A stretch of 44,158 nucleotides of DNA, from the NCBI GenBank assembly GCA_015655415.1, contig JAATFB010000003.1, positions 1 through 44,158 of the forward strand, given 5' to 3'. A program made the position numbers and the translations under genes. The notes beneath the pieces were generated by a model that did no database searches, was not told the DNA's origin, and was given only the letters and a program-made list of their open reading frames with translations. Of the stretch, positions 1 to 8,092 are shown one piece after another. This stretch comes from Actinomycetales bacterium. GTDB taxonomy: Bacteria > Actinomycetota > Actinomycetes > Actinomycetales > Microbacteriaceae. Every line of letters begins with the position of its first letter. Within the stretch, counting starts at the first letter, position 1.

Positions 1-129
1 GACGAGCTCGGGCAAGCGATCTTTGAATGGATCGAGGCCTGGTACAACCCGCGCCGCCGCCACTCCGGCATCGGCGACGTCTCACCGCTCGAGTTCGAGA
101 ACACCCATCACGCCGCTATCGCGGCATAA
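1..129 (+). CDS. IS3-family-like transposase, C-terminal end (partial)
   Basis: The reading frame is open from the window edge to the TAA at 127-129 and gives 42 residues. The tail contains W-Y-N-P-R-R-R-H-S followed by G-x-x-S-P-L-E-F-E, the typical end of the DDE integrase core of IS3/IS150-type transposases (the H-S-x-L/I-G-x-x-S-P-x-x-F/Y motif). The acidic catalytic residues lie upstream of the window. A terminal-repeat-like sequence follows the stop within about 20 bp, as expected at the right end of an IS3 element. Whether the full element is intact cannot be judged from here. Confidence 0.85.
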   Translation, partial: DELGQAIFEWIEAWYNPRRRHSGIGDVSPLEFENTHHAAIAA

Positions 130-147
130 TTCAACAAACAAACCCGT

Positions 148-172
148 GTCCACCGAACCGGGTTCAGCTCCA
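148..172. mobile_element. Probable right terminal inverted repeat of the IS3-like element
   Basis: The sequence tgtccaccgaaccgggttca resembles right ends of actinobacterial IS3-family elements, which often carry a tgtccacc core followed by an accgggt stretch. It lies just downstream of the transposase stop. The minus-strand gene beyond it loses its natural C-terminus here. The left end and the target duplication lie outside the window, so the exact boundary within a few bases is an inference. Confidence 0.65.
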
Positions 173-626
173 TCCGGTTCGCTTCCTCGGTGAGGTTGTC
201 CAGATCCATGCCGGCGTACGTCACAGCCATCTCCGCCGGTTCCTCCGAAGCGATGTCTGCGCACACCACGCACATGCCCGAGCGGGTTATCGCGCGCAAC
301 TGCCCGCGACGCCGATGCGTGCGCGTGATCTCCGCCCGCATGCGAGCCAGCAGGTCGGCACAGAGAACCGACACATCGAAAGGCTGATGACCGCCGCGCG
401 AACCCGCGCCCGCCTCCCAAAGCTCGATCTCCACGACCGCATGCGCCCATGAATGGCGTTCGCACAGCCCCCAGTTCCCGTACAGTTGCGCCCGCACGCC
501 GGGACTCATGATGTCGCCGTGAACGAACGACCAGAGAATGCGCACCTCCTCGTGTGTGAGGTTGTGCGCCTCGTCCTCGCCGAGCTGCCGGGCATTGCGC
601 CCGGTCACGACCATCCGTGGAGCCAT
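170..626 (-). pseudogene. Small Cys-containing hypothetical protein, 3' end removed by the IS
   Basis: ATG at 626 has an AGGAGA ribosome-binding site 7 nt upstream; a GTG one codon earlier at 629 is the alternative. About 150 residues of native sequence run towards the IS end. The open frame then continues through the IS terminal repeat to a stop near 108, so the last 20 or so codons are IS-derived. Two Cys pairs are visible, a L-C-E-R-H motif near residue 55 and a C-V-V-C motif near residue 118, suggesting a metal site; the pattern recalls small proteins such as DUF6062, but I do not recognise the family with confidence. The insertion probably inactivates it or gives it a foreign tail. Confidence 0.6.
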
Positions 627-723
627 CACGTATCTCCTGCTCGTCCGACGTCGGATTCGAGTCAGGGACCGTTGGCGGAAGATCCGCGGTTCACTCGGTG
701 AGCCCCACCACCTTCATCGGAGT

Positions 724-1136
724 CTACTGAATCGGTGCCTCCCACGCAGGAGACGCCCTGTCGGTGCCCCCGGCGTCTGCAAGCAGTTGCATGCTGGCGG
801 CTCCGTGCCGGGGCCGGTCGATGGCACGCACCCGAGTCGGCGCACCAATCACGTGCAGGCGGTGTGCGAGCCGGGCGACCAGCGGGTCGAGGATCGGGGC
901 AGGAAGTCGCAAGGCGATGCGCGCGGCGCTCGGTGCGGAGTTCGCCTGGTACGCGACCTGGTCCTCCAGCCGGACACGACGAAGTCGGCCGGCCTTGTCA
1001 TGAGCGACGTACCCGGCCTCCGGCAGATAGAAGATCCCGTCCGGGATGGGCGGGTGTTGCCATGAGGATCGACGAGTGCGGCCTTGGACAAGTCCCGGCC
1101 GCGGTGGACGTCGAGCCGGCGCGTCAGTCCGGTCGT
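724..1136 (-). pseudogene. Hypothetical protein, frame broken by a 1-nt type shift
   Basis: Two consecutive stretches on the minus strand have strong GC3 coding bias but lie in different frames. The upstream part (about 1136-1055) reads R-L-D-V-H-R-G-R-D-L-S-K-A-A-L-V-D-P-H-G-N. The downstream part (about 1045-724) continues with P-D-G-I-F-Y-L-P-E-A-G-Y-V and ends at TAG 724-726. The switch falls in a C-rich run near 1042-1050. A convincing start was not found; the 5' part may begin anywhere between the purB stop and 1136. No family was recognised. It follows purB on the same strand. It is either a decayed gene or a sequencing indel in one intact gene. Confidence 0.5.
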
Positions 1137-1286
1137 GCAGCTCCTCTCGGGCGCCAGCCCCGGGGGCGACAGGTCCGCGCCCTGCGGGCACCTCCGCAGA
1201 GGCCGCGGACACGGCTCGCATCCGGGGCGGCCGCGGGGTGTGCCGGCCCCGGGCCGCGTTCGGGCGCCCGTCACCCCGCTGCGGCG

Positions 1287-2681
1287 CTACACGAGGTCCA
1301 CGAGCTCCGATGCCAGCCCCGTGTAGCCGGCGGGGGTCAGGGCGAGCAGCCGGGCCCTGGCATCCTCGCCGATGTCCAGGCCGCGGATGAACGCGGCGAG
1401 CCCGTCGCGGTCGACGCGTCGGCCGCGGGTGAGCTCCTTGAGCAGAGCGTAGGGGTCGGCGATCGCGGAACGGCCGGCGGTCACCTCGGCCCGGATGACG
1501 GTCTGGATCGCCTCGCCGAGCACCTCCCAGTTCGCGTCGAGGTCGCGGGCCAGGGCGTCCTCGTCGAGGGCGATCTCGGTGAGGCCGCGCTCGATGTTCT
1601 CGAGCGCGAGCAGGGAGTGGCCGAGTCCGACGCCGATGTTGCGCTGCGTGGTGGAGTCGGTCAGGTCGCGCTGCAGCCGGCTGGTCACCAGCGTTGCGGC
1701 GAGCGAGTCCAGCAGGGCGCTGGAGACCTCGAGGTTCGCCTCGGCGTTCTCGAACCGGATCGGGTTGATCTTGTGCGGCATGGTCGAGGATCCCGTGGCG
1801 CCGGCCTGTGGGATCTGCCGGAAGTAGCCGAGCGAGATGTAGGTCCAGACGTCCGTCGCCAGGTTGTGCAGCACGCGGTTCGCGTGGACGATGCGGGCGT
1901 ACAGCTCCGCCTGCCAGTCGTGCGACTCGATCTGCGTGGTCAGAGGGTTCCAGCTGAGCCCGAGCGAGGCGACGAACTCCCGCGACACCGAGGGCCAGTC
2001 GACATCCGGGTCGGCGACCACGTGCGCGGAGAACGTGCCGGTCGCGCCGCTGAACTTGCCCAGATACTCGCTGTCCTCGATCTGCCTCTGGATGCGCTGC
2101 AGGCGGTGGACGAAGACCGCGAGCTCCTTGCCCATCGTCGTGGGCGTCGCCGGCTGACCGTGCGTGCGGGCGAGCATGGCGGCATCCCGCGTCGCGACCG
2201 CGCGCGAGCGCAACGACTCGACCACCGCTCGGAACCTGGGCAGCCACACCTCTTCCACCGCCGCCTTCACGGTCAGCGCGTACGACAGGTTGTTGATGTC
2301 CTCGCTCGTGCACGCGAAATGCGTCAGCTCGGCGATTCGGTCGAGGCCCAGCGCCTGCAGCCGCTCGCGCAGGAGGTATTCCACGGCCTTCACGTCGTGC
2401 CTGGTGGTGGCCTCGAGCTCGGCCAGCCTGTCGATCTCCGCCTGGCCGAAATCGCCCGCCCAGGCACGCAGCGCGGCCTCCTGTTCGCGGCTCGGCGGCT
2501 CGCTGCCGAGCATCCGATGCGAGGTCAGGTAGAGCAGCCACTCGACCTCCACCCGCAGGCGCGCGCGGTTCAGCCCCGCCTCGGAGAGATGGTCGCCGAG
2601 CGCTGAGACGGCGGCGCGATATCTGCCATCGAGCGGGCTGAGCGGCTGCGGCGGCAGCGCCGTCGAGACGAGTGAGGTCAT
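1287..2681 (-). CDS. purB: Adenylosuccinate lyase
   Basis: The 464-residue protein belongs to the fumarase/aspartase superfamily. It cleaves SAICAR to AICAR in purine synthesis and adenylosuccinate to AMP, acting as a cytosolic tetramer. Visible motifs are T-S-E-D-I-N-N near residue 125, R-T-H-G-Q-P-A-T near 170 with the catalytic His, and the signature G-S-S-T-M-P-H-K-I-N near 297 carrying the mobile-loop catalytic Ser. Length is normal for the long (E. coli-type) form. ATG at 2681 is preferred over the in-frame ATG at 2687 because an AAGGA site then sits 5 nt upstream. The upstream phosphatase gene stops at 2684, so the two genes are almost certainly co-transcribed and translationally coupled. 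Confidence 0.97.
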   Translation of the reverse strand: MTSLVSTALPPQPLSPLDGRYRAAVSALGDHLSEAGLNRARLRVEVEWLLYLTSHRMLGSEPPSREQEAALRAWAGDFGQAEIDRLAELEATTRHDVKAVEYLLRERLQALGLDRIAELTHFACTSEDINNLSYALTVKAAVEEVWLPRFRAVVESLRSRAVATRDAAMLARTHGQPATPTTMGKELAVFVHRLQRIQRQIEDSEYLGKFSGATGTFSAHVVADPDVDWPSVSREFVASLGLSWNPLTTQIESHDWQAELYARIVHANRVLHNLATDVWTYISLGYFRQIPQAGATGSSTMPHKINPIRFENAEANLEVSSALLDSLAATLVTSRLQRDLTDSTTQRNIGVGLGHSLLALENIERGLTEIALDEDALARDLDANWEVLGEAIQTVIRAEVTAGRSAIADPYALLKELTRGRRVDRDGLAAFIRGLDIGEDARARLLALTPAGYTGLASELVDLV

Positions 2682-2683
2682 GA

Positions 2684-3223
2684 TCATCCTTGTCGGAGTG
2701 ATGGCGGGCTCTGTGCCGGCTGACGCAGAGCGGGCGCGAGCTGGGCGAGCAGGGAACGGTCGGCGCGCTCGATCATGCCGAGCACGGCGGCGAAGAAGGC
2801 GCGGTCCGAATAGTAGGGGTCGGGAACGTCCAGCGCGTCCGGTCGTGGAACCTCGAAACTGCGCAGCAGCTGCACCTTGCTGCGGTCCGTCTCCGTCGTC
2901 GCCCAGTTGCGCAGGATGCGCTCATGACTGCGGTCGAGCGCGACGACCAGATCGAGATCGTCGAACCAGTCGGGATCGAACTGCCGCGCGCGATGGGTCG
3001 AGCCGTCGTACCCGTGGGCCCGAAGCGCCTCGACGGCTCGCGGATCCGCCTGCTCGCCGACGTGCCAGTCGCCGGTGCCCGCCGAGGAGATGGCGAGGCG
3101 CCCCGCAAGGCCCGCGTGCGTGGCCAGGGCGCGCAGCACCACCTCCGCCATCGGCGATCGGCAGATGTTGCCGCTGCACACGAAGCAGATGCGGAAGCGT
3201 GCGTGGGCCGGTGCGGGGCTCAT
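2684..3223 (-). CDS. Low-molecular-weight protein-tyrosine phosphatase
   Basis: The 179-residue cytosolic protein is in the low-molecular-weight PTP/arsenate reductase-like family (Wzb/PtpA type). The catalytic loop V-C-S-G-N-I-C-R-S gives the C-x5-R motif at Cys16 and Arg22 close to the N-terminus, and D-P-Y-Y in the C-terminal third supplies the general acid Asp. The C-terminus is extended by roughly 20 low-complexity residues. ATG at 3223 lies directly before the first strand. A GGAGA run almost touches it, and a CAGAAT hexamer lies 6 nt upstream, so a leaderless start is also possible. The gene ends 2 nt before the purB start. No tyrosine kinase gene is nearby, so its substrate is unknown. 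Confidence 0.92.
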   Translation of the reverse strand: MSPAPAHARFRICFVCSGNICRSPMAEVVLRALATHAGLAGRLAISSAGTGDWHVGEQADPRAVEALRAHGYDGSTHRARQFDPDWFDDLDLVVALDRSHERILRNWATTETDRSKVQLLRSFEVPRPDALDVPDPYYSDRAFFAAVLGMIERADRSLLAQLAPALRQPAQSPPSLRQG

Positions 3224-3337
3224 GTCTCCATTCTGGTGCAGTCGGCGAGCGGGCCGTTCCGGGGCCTCCCAGGATTCATGCGGCACGGTCCGGACGCCAC
3301 GGCGGCGTACTCCGGCGGTCCGGCGGTACGCCCTGTG

Positions 3338-3402
3338 CCCGGCGGCGCTCCTTGCGCCCGGCGGCCCTTCATGGCCCGGCGGGCGCTCTCCGCTCCCGGC
3401 GG
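3338..3402. repeat. Four CCCGGCGG motifs spaced 18-20 bp
   Basis: CCCGGCGG occurs at 3338, 3357, 3375 and 3395 in an otherwise gene-free GC-rich stretch (3224-3513) between the divergent phosphatase and WXG100-like genes. The intervening bases are poorly conserved. I see no clear promoter or other signal in the rest of this stretch. Confidence 0.45.
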
Positions 3403-3513
3403 CTCCCTGCGTCCCCAGCGGGGAGGATCGGGCCGTTCTCACCGACATCGTGGATCGCGCGCGGACGGCGGCGTCCCGGCGGACAAGCTGGAGCGGTCGA
3501 GGGAGGTGATCGT

Positions 3514-3762
3514 CTGGAGGAGTCGACCGTTCGGGCCGCGCAGGCGGCCGTCGAGCATGTGCGGGCGGAGCTCGCCACGCTCGCCGCACGGATGCCCGAG
3601 AGCGCCGAGCCGGCGTGGCGCTCGGCCGCGCAGCGTCGTTTCCGGGCGCGCGTCGACGACCTGACGGCGAGCATGCGCACGGCCATCGGTGCGCTCGACC
3701 GCGCCCTCGACGAGCTCGCACGGGTGCGCGCCGCGTGCCGTGCACAAGCGGAGGAGGAGTGA
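3514..3762 (+). CDS. WXG100-like small helical protein
   Basis: About 82 residues, predicted all-helical. A central A-W-R-S-A-A-Q-R-R-F motif (Trp near residue 35) matches the W-x-G/S-x-A-A-x-x-F turn of actinobacterial WXG100/ESAT-6-like proteins. It ends at TGA 3760-3762, 4 nt before the next gene, whose ribosome-binding site lies inside its last codons; this implies one transcript and a functional pairing. The start is uncertain. CTG 3514 has GGGAGG 7 nt upstream; GTG 3559 would shorten the first helix. WXG100 proteins are usually exported through type VII secretion as dimers. No EccC-type ATPase lies in this window, so export is an inference. Confidence 0.6.
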   Translation: MEESTVRAAQAAVEHVRAELATLAARMPESAEPAWRSAAQRRFRARVDDLTASMRTAIGALDRALDELARVRAACRAQAEEE

Positions 3763-3766
3763 CCCC

Positions 3767-5161
3767 ATGTCCGACATCACGATCTCCGGCGGCACCGTGG
3801 TGTCCACGGAGTGGCTTTTCGTCGCACACGACCGTCTCGCGTCGTCGGGCACCGAGCTCGCCGGCCTGGCCGAGGCACTGCGCCCCGCCCTCGCGCTGAC
3901 GGAGGCGCCGGATGCCGCACGCCTCGCGCATCTGGCTGCCGCCGGCATCCGTGCCGCTGCCGCCGAGGCCGCCCGGCTCGCCGCCGACGTGCTCGAGGCT
4001 GCACGGCGATACGGCGCGGCCGAGGGCGACGCCCGCACGCGCATCGCGGACCTCAGCACGCTCGCCGGCTGGGCCTTCGGCCGGCTCGCGCCGCTGGCCG
4101 CGGCCCTCGCGCTGCCGGAACTGCTCGCCGCCGCGGCCCTGGCGCTCGGGGCGGGCAGCATCGCTGCGGGCTCGCCTCGTGCGTTCCTCCACGATCTGGG
4201 TGGGACCGCCCGTTCGAAGGCGAGGCTGCTGCGGGATCCGCGCGTGGTGGCGCTGATCCGGTTCGCGGTGTCCGGTGCCGACGACGCGATGCTCGGGGCC
4301 GCCGGGGTACCACTGCCCGTGGCCGCGCTCGTCGACGACCGCGCGACCGGCGCGTTCGGACTGCACGGCGGCGCCTCCGTGGTCGTGGCGGCCGGCCGCA
4401 CCATCGGGCTGCTCGAGGAGACGCCGGTGAGGGTGGAGCGGGTCGCGGCCGTCGCCGCCGCGCCTCCGGCGGGCTTCTCCGACCTCGTGGACCGGATCCC
4501 GCCTGGTCGTCGGGACGGTCCACAGGTGCGCATCGAACGCTACCCGACCGCCGACGGGCGGCCTACCTACATCGTCTACGTCGGCGGAACGGTCGACACC
4601 AGCCCCGTCGCCGCGCACGAGCCGTTCGACGTGACCAGCGACCTGGTCGGCGTGGCGCAGCGGGATCCCGCCTCGCTGGCGGCGACCGAACAGGCTATGC
4701 GGGAGGCGGGCATCCGCACCGGCGACACCGTCATCCCCGTCGGATACTCGCAGGGCGGCATCGTCGCGACGAGCATCGCCACCTCGGGTCGCTTCGACAC
4801 GCCGACGCTGGTGACCTTCGGCTCACCCACCGCCGGCGTCGACGTGCCCGCGAGCACCCTGGACGTCGCGGTGGAGCACACGGACGACCTCGTTCCGGCG
4901 CTGGGCGGCATGCCACGGGGCCCGGACGCTCACGGCGGCGACCGCATCGTGGTCGCGCGGCAGACGTTCAGCGGCGAGGTCCCACCCGATGCCTCGCCCA
5001 TCGACGCGCACCGGATCGCAGAGTACGCGATCACCGCGGAGAAGATGGATGCCTCGGAGGACCCGCGGCTGGGCTCCGCACTCGCCGCGCTTCCTCAGAC
5101 CGGTTCGGGGGATGCCCTTCTCTATCGGGGCGTCCGCGTGCAGCCGGAGCCGGCGCGATGA
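3767..5161 (+). CDS. Alpha/beta-hydrolase with N-terminal helical WXG-like region
   Basis: The 464-residue protein has a strong GGAGGAGG ribosome-binding site. Residues 1-190 are Ala-rich and helical with no signal peptide and resemble the N-terminal targeting domains of type VII-linked effectors. The C-terminal half carries the nucleophile elbow G-Y-S-Q-G-G (Ser near 328), then T-F-G-S-P, an acidic H-T-D-D near 372 and a C-terminal D-A-H, which together could form a Ser-Asp-His triad of a lipase/cutinase/DUF1023-like esterase. It follows the WXG100-like gene by 4 nt. Substrate is unknown. Roles as a secreted lipase, a peptidoglycan or envelope esterase, or a toxin are all possible. The module is small and complete, without transfer marks. 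Confidence 0.7.
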   Translation: MSDITISGGTVVSTEWLFVAHDRLASSGTELAGLAEALRPALALTEAPDAARLAHLAAAGIRAAAAEAARLAADVLEAARRYGAAEGDARTRIADLSTLAGWAFGRLAPLAAALALPELLAAAALALGAGSIAAGSPRAFLHDLGGTARSKARLLRDPRVVALIRFAVSGADDAMLGAAGVPLPVAALVDDRATGAFGLHGGASVVVAAGRTIGLLEETPVRVERVAAVAAAPPAGFSDLVDRIPPGRRDGPQVRIERYPTADGRPTYIVYVGGTVDTSPVAAHEPFDVTSDLVGVAQRDPASLAATEQAMREAGIRTGDTVIPVGYSQGGIVATSIATSGRFDTPTLVTFGSPTAGVDVPASTLDVAVEHTDDLVPALGGMPRGPDAHGGDRIVVARQTFSGEVPPDASPIDAHRIAEYAITAEKMDASEDPRLGSALAALPQTGSGDALLYRGVRVQPEPAR

Positions 5162-5186
5162 CCGCGGCGACGCGCTCGGGCCGGCG

Positions 5187-5579
5187 CTACCGGCGTGTGA
5201 TCGGGCGGAAGATGAGCCCGAGCAGCCAGCTGATGATCGCAAGGATCAGCGCCGCCCACACCCCGGCCCAGAACCCGTCGACGTGCAGACCGAAGCCCAT
5301 CGCGTCGCTGATCCACGACACGAGGAGCATCAGCAGGCCATTCACGATCAGCGAGATGAGGCCGAGCGTGAGCACGTAGAGCGGGAACGCGACGACGCGG
5401 ATCACGGTGCCGACGATGCCGTTCACGAGCCCGAAGATCACCGCGAGCAGCAGATAGGTGAGGATCAGCGGAAGGCTCCCGCCCGCCGGGTCGTAGGAGT
5501 TCACGGTCACCCCGCTCACGACCAGGGTGGTCACCCAGAGCGCGAACGCGTTGATGATCAGTTTCAGCAGGAACCTCAT
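5187..5579 (-). CDS. Small membrane protein, phage-holin-4 (Phage_holin_4_2) type
   Basis: The 130-residue protein has four hydrophobic segments, around residues 4-24, 33-58, 60-85 and 95-122, and a short basic C-terminal end (R-P-I-T-R-R). The pattern, including a L-L-L-A-V-I-F-G-L-V-N stretch, is typical of the chromosomal 'phage holin family' proteins common in actinobacteria, whose function is not established. No lysin or phage gene lies beside it, so it should not be read as prophage. It is convergent with the hydrolase gene and divergent from the aminotransferase gene. Confidence 0.8.
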   Translation of the reverse strand: MRFLLKLIINAFALWVTTLVVSGVTVNSYDPAGGSLPLILTYLLLAVIFGLVNGIVGTVIRVVAFPLYVLTLGLISLIVNGLLMLLVSWISDAMGFGLHVDGFWAGVWAALILAIISWLLGLIFRPITRR

Positions 5580-5672
5580 GCACTCAGTGTCACAGGGCCG
5601 GCCGCAATGAGGAAGGGGCGTGGTGGAGTTCGGAGGAGTGCCGGGCATTCCACCTCCCGCGGACGCCCTCAC

Positions 5673-5723
5673 TGCCCAGTGAGGAATGATGCCCAGTGGG
5701 GAATGCGGCCCGGTGGAAGATGC
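5673..5723. repeat. Three tandem 17-bp repeats upstream of the aminotransferase/bkd genes
   Basis: TGCCCAGTGaGGAATGa (5673-5689) is followed by TGCCCAGTGgGGAATGc (5690-5706) and by a degenerate third unit (5707-5723). The array lies between two divergent genes, 55 bp before the GTG at 5778, where a regulator-binding site could sit. No binding protein can be named. Confidence 0.6.
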
Positions 5724-5765
5724 CTGCGCCCCTGCCACCGCGGGGTGGGGGAATACTTGCCCGGG

Positions 5766-5771
5766 TAAGTT
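5766..5771 (+). promoter_or_regulatory. -10 hexamer TAAGTT of a probable leaderless transcript
   Basis: TAAGTT ends 6 nt before GTG 5778 and there is no Shine-Dalgarno sequence. A transcript starting at the usual distance from this hexamer would begin at the start codon. No good -35 hexamer was seen. Confidence 0.5.
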
Positions 5772-5777
5772 ATCGGT

Positions 5778-6884
5778 GTGGAACCCCAGGACGTCGAGCG
5801 GGTGTTGATACGCCCGGAGATCGCCAGCCTCGCGGCATATGCGCAGGGCCGTGCTCCAGCGCGCGACGGGTTCAAGCTCTCCAGTAACGAGAACCCATTC
5901 GAACCGTTGCCCGCGGTGCTGGACGCCGTCGCGGCGGCATCCAGTCTCAATCGCTATCCCGACGGGGCGGCGCGGGCACTGCGCGAGCGTCTCGCGGGCC
6001 GGTTCGGAGTCGGCACCGCCCAGGTGCTTCTGGGCGCGGGGTCCGTCGCCCTGTTGTCGCAGTTCATCGAGGCCGCCGCCGGCCCTGGTGACGAGGTTCT
6101 GTACGCGTGGCGGTCGTTCGAGGCGTACCCGGGCCTGGTGACGGTCTCCGGGGCATCCGGCGTGACCGTCCCGTTGCTGCCGGATGCCCGACACGATCTG
6201 CACGCGATGGCCGCAGCGGTGACCGACCGCACCCGGGTGATCGTCGTGTGCACCCCCAACAACCCGACCGGTCCGATCGTCACTGCGCAGGAGTTCGAGC
6301 GCTTCATGGCAGCGGTGCCGTCCGACCGCCTGGTGCTGCTCGACGAGGCGTACGTGGAGTTCGTCACCGACCCCGCGCATGTCGACGGGCGCTCGGTCGT
6401 CGCACGATATCCGAACCTGGTCGTGCTGCGCACGTTCTCGAAGGCCTATGGCCTCGCCGGTCTGCGGATCGGCTACGCCGTTGGGCCCGAGCGGCTCGTG
6501 TCGGCGGCGCGGGCCACGGCCATCCCACTGAGCGTCACCGACATCGCGCAGGCCGCGGCGCTGGCCTCCCTCGACCACGAGGACGAGCTGCTGGAGCGCG
6601 TGGGCGAGCTGGTGGAACGTCGTGCCCGCCTGCGCGACGGGCTCATCGAGCAGGGGTGGGAGGTCCCGGATGCCCAGGGCAACTTCGTGTGGCTTCCCAC
6701 CGGCGCGCACACCGCCTCCGGTGTCGACGCGTTCTTCGATGCCGGGCTGGCCGTGCGTGGCTTCCCGCCGGACGGGATCCGGATCGGCGTCGGCGAAGAA
6801 GAATCTGTGGACCGAGTGCTAAAGGTCGCCAGGGAGCTTGTGGTTCGTCTACAGAAGAGCCCGCCAAACGACCGGTTAGGTTAG
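5778..6884 (+). CDS. hisC: Histidinol-phosphate / aromatic aminotransferase
   Basis: The 368-residue class I/II PLP-dependent aminotransferase has the N-terminal S-S-N-E-N-P motif of the HisC branch, N-N-P-T-G near residue 165, D-E-A-Y-V-E-F near 195, the PLP-lysine motif T-F-S-K-A-Y-G (Lys near 222), and a C-terminal R-I-G-V segment. HisC makes histidinol phosphate from imidazole-acetol phosphate. A stand-alone copy next to a 2-oxoacid dehydrogenase, not in a his operon, may instead be a HisC2/Pat-type aromatic aminotransferase that supplies 2-oxoacids. GTG 5778 is chosen because it is preceded by a leaderless-type -10 box. It ends 5 nt before the E1-alpha gene, in the same direction. Confidence 0.85.
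   Translation: MEPQDVERVLIRPEIASLAAYAQGRAPARDGFKLSSNENPFEPLPAVLDAVAAASSLNRYPDGAARALRERLAGRFGVGTAQVLLGAGSVALLSQFIEAAAGPGDEVLYAWRSFEAYPGLVTVSGASGVTVPLLPDARHDLHAMAAAVTDRTRVIVVCTPNNPTGPIVTAQEFERFMAAVPSDRLVLLDEAYVEFVTDPAHVDGRSVVARYPNLVVLRTFSKAYGLAGLRIGYAVGPERLVSAARATAIPLSVTDIAQAAALASLDHEDELLERVGELVERRARLRDGLIEQGWEVPDAQGNFVWLPTGAHTASGVDAFFDAGLAVRGFPPDGIRIGVGEEESVDRVLKVARELVVRLQKSPPNDRLG
6877..6882 (+). promoter_or_regulatory. -10 hexamer TAGGTT before the E1-alpha gene
   Basis: TAGGTT overlaps the last codons of the aminotransferase gene and ends 7 nt before ATG 6890. No Shine-Dalgarno sequence is seen, so the dehydrogenase genes may have their own leaderless promoter in addition to read-through. 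Confidence 0.4.
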
Positions 6885-6889
6885 TCGGG

Positions 6890-8092
6890 ATGTCCGCGAC
6901 CAACGACCGATCCGCATCGCCGGCCGGGCTCTGCGCTCAGACCGTGCAGGTGCTGAACGAGGCCGGTCGGTTCGAGCCGACGGACGCCGCGGGCGAGTTC
7001 CTCCCCTATCTGGATGCGCTGACCGACGACGATCTCGGTCGCTTCTATCGCGACATGGTCGTGGTGCGCCGCTTCGATCTGGAGGCGACGAGCCTGCAGC
7101 GGCAGGGACAGCTCGCCCTGTGGCCGCCGAGCAGCGGTCAGGAGGCCGCGCAGGTGGGATCCGCGCACGCGGCCAGGCCGCAGGACACGATCTTCCCCTC
7201 GTACCGCGAGCACGTGGTCGCGACGATCCGAGGCGTCGATCCGCTCGACATCGTTCGCGTCATGCGCGGGGTGACGAACGGAGGCTGGGATCCCGCCGAC
7301 CCGAAGAACGGCAACATGCGCGTGTACACCCTGGTGCTCGGCACCCAGGCGTTGCATGCGACGGGGTACGCGATGGGCGTCAAGCTCGACGGGGCCACGG
7401 GAAAGGGCGACCCGGCATCCGATCAGGCGGTCATCGTGTACTTCGGCGACGGGGCCAGCTCCGAGGGCGACGTCAGCGAGGCGTTCGTCTTCGCGGCGAG
7501 CTACCAGACGCCGCAGGTCTTCTTCCTGCAGAACAATCAGTGGGCCATCTCCGTGCCCGTCACCACCCAGTCGCGCGTGCCGCTGTATCGGCGCTCCGGC
7601 GGATTCGGCATCCCGGGCATCCAGGTGGACGGCAATGACGTGCTCGCCAGCTACGCGGTGACAGCCAGACAGCTCGACGCCGCCCGTGGAGGCCACGGGC
7701 CCAGCCTCATCGAGGCGGTGACTTACCGCATGGGCGCGCACACGACGAGCGACGACCCCACGAGGTATCGCTCCTCGGACGAGGACGATCACTGGCGCGG
7801 ACGCGACCCGATCGCCCGCATGCGTGCCTTCCTCTCCGCCCGAGGGTTCCCCGCCGGATGGTTCGATGAGATCGACGAGGAGGCGGCGGACTATGCCGCC
7901 GACGTCCGGCGCCGCACCCTCGAGATCGTCGCGCCGGTGGCGGCGACCATCTTCGATCACGTGTACTCGGAGCCGCACGCGGGCGTGGCGGAGCAGCGGG
8001 CCTGGCTGGAGCGATACGAGAAGTCGTTCGAGCTCGATGCCGCCGAGCCGCGGACCGCCGGCCAGCGGCCGTCGGCACAGGGGGGCGCATGA
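6890..8092 (+). CDS. bkdA: 2-oxoacid dehydrogenase E1 component, alpha subunit
   Basis: The 400-residue protein is the TPP-binding alpha subunit of a heterotetrameric E1 that decarboxylates a 2-oxoacid (branched-chain type most likely) and passes the acyl group to E2. The TPP motif G-D-G-A-S-S-E-G-D near residue 185 is followed after about 27 residues by N-N-Q-W-A-I-S. Downstream, Y-R-M-G-A-H-T-T-S-D-D-P-T matches the phosphorylation-loop region of the family. The stop overlaps the beta-subunit start by 4 nt (8089-8092), indicating coupled translation of the two chains. A pyruvate or acetoin preference is possible; the order E1a-E1b-E2 without E3 fits actinobacterial bkd loci best. Confidence 0.92.
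   Translation: MSATNDRSASPAGLCAQTVQVLNEAGRFEPTDAAGEFLPYLDALTDDDLGRFYRDMVVVRRFDLEATSLQRQGQLALWPPSSGQEAAQVGSAHAARPQDTIFPSYREHVVATIRGVDPLDIVRVMRGVTNGGWDPADPKNGNMRVYTLVLGTQALHATGYAMGVKLDGATGKGDPASDQAVIVYFGDGASSEGDVSEAFVFAASYQTPQVFFLQNNQWAISVPVTTQSRVPLYRRSGGFGIPGIQVDGNDVLASYAVTARQLDAARGGHGPSLIEAVTYRMGAHTTSDDPTRYRSSDEDDHWRGRDPIARMRAFLSARGFPAGWFDEIDEEAADYAADVRRRTLEIVAPVAATIFDHVYSEPHAGVAEQRAWLERYEKSFELDAAEPRTAGQRPSAQGGA

Noticed and set aside
735..2606. A 623-residue plus-strand frame across purB
   Set aside because: Arg/Gly-rich shadow of purB with no motif or ribosome-binding site.
5187..5579. Prophage remnant from the holin-like gene
   Set aside because: This holin-type family is chromosomal and widespread in actinobacteria; no other phage gene is nearby.
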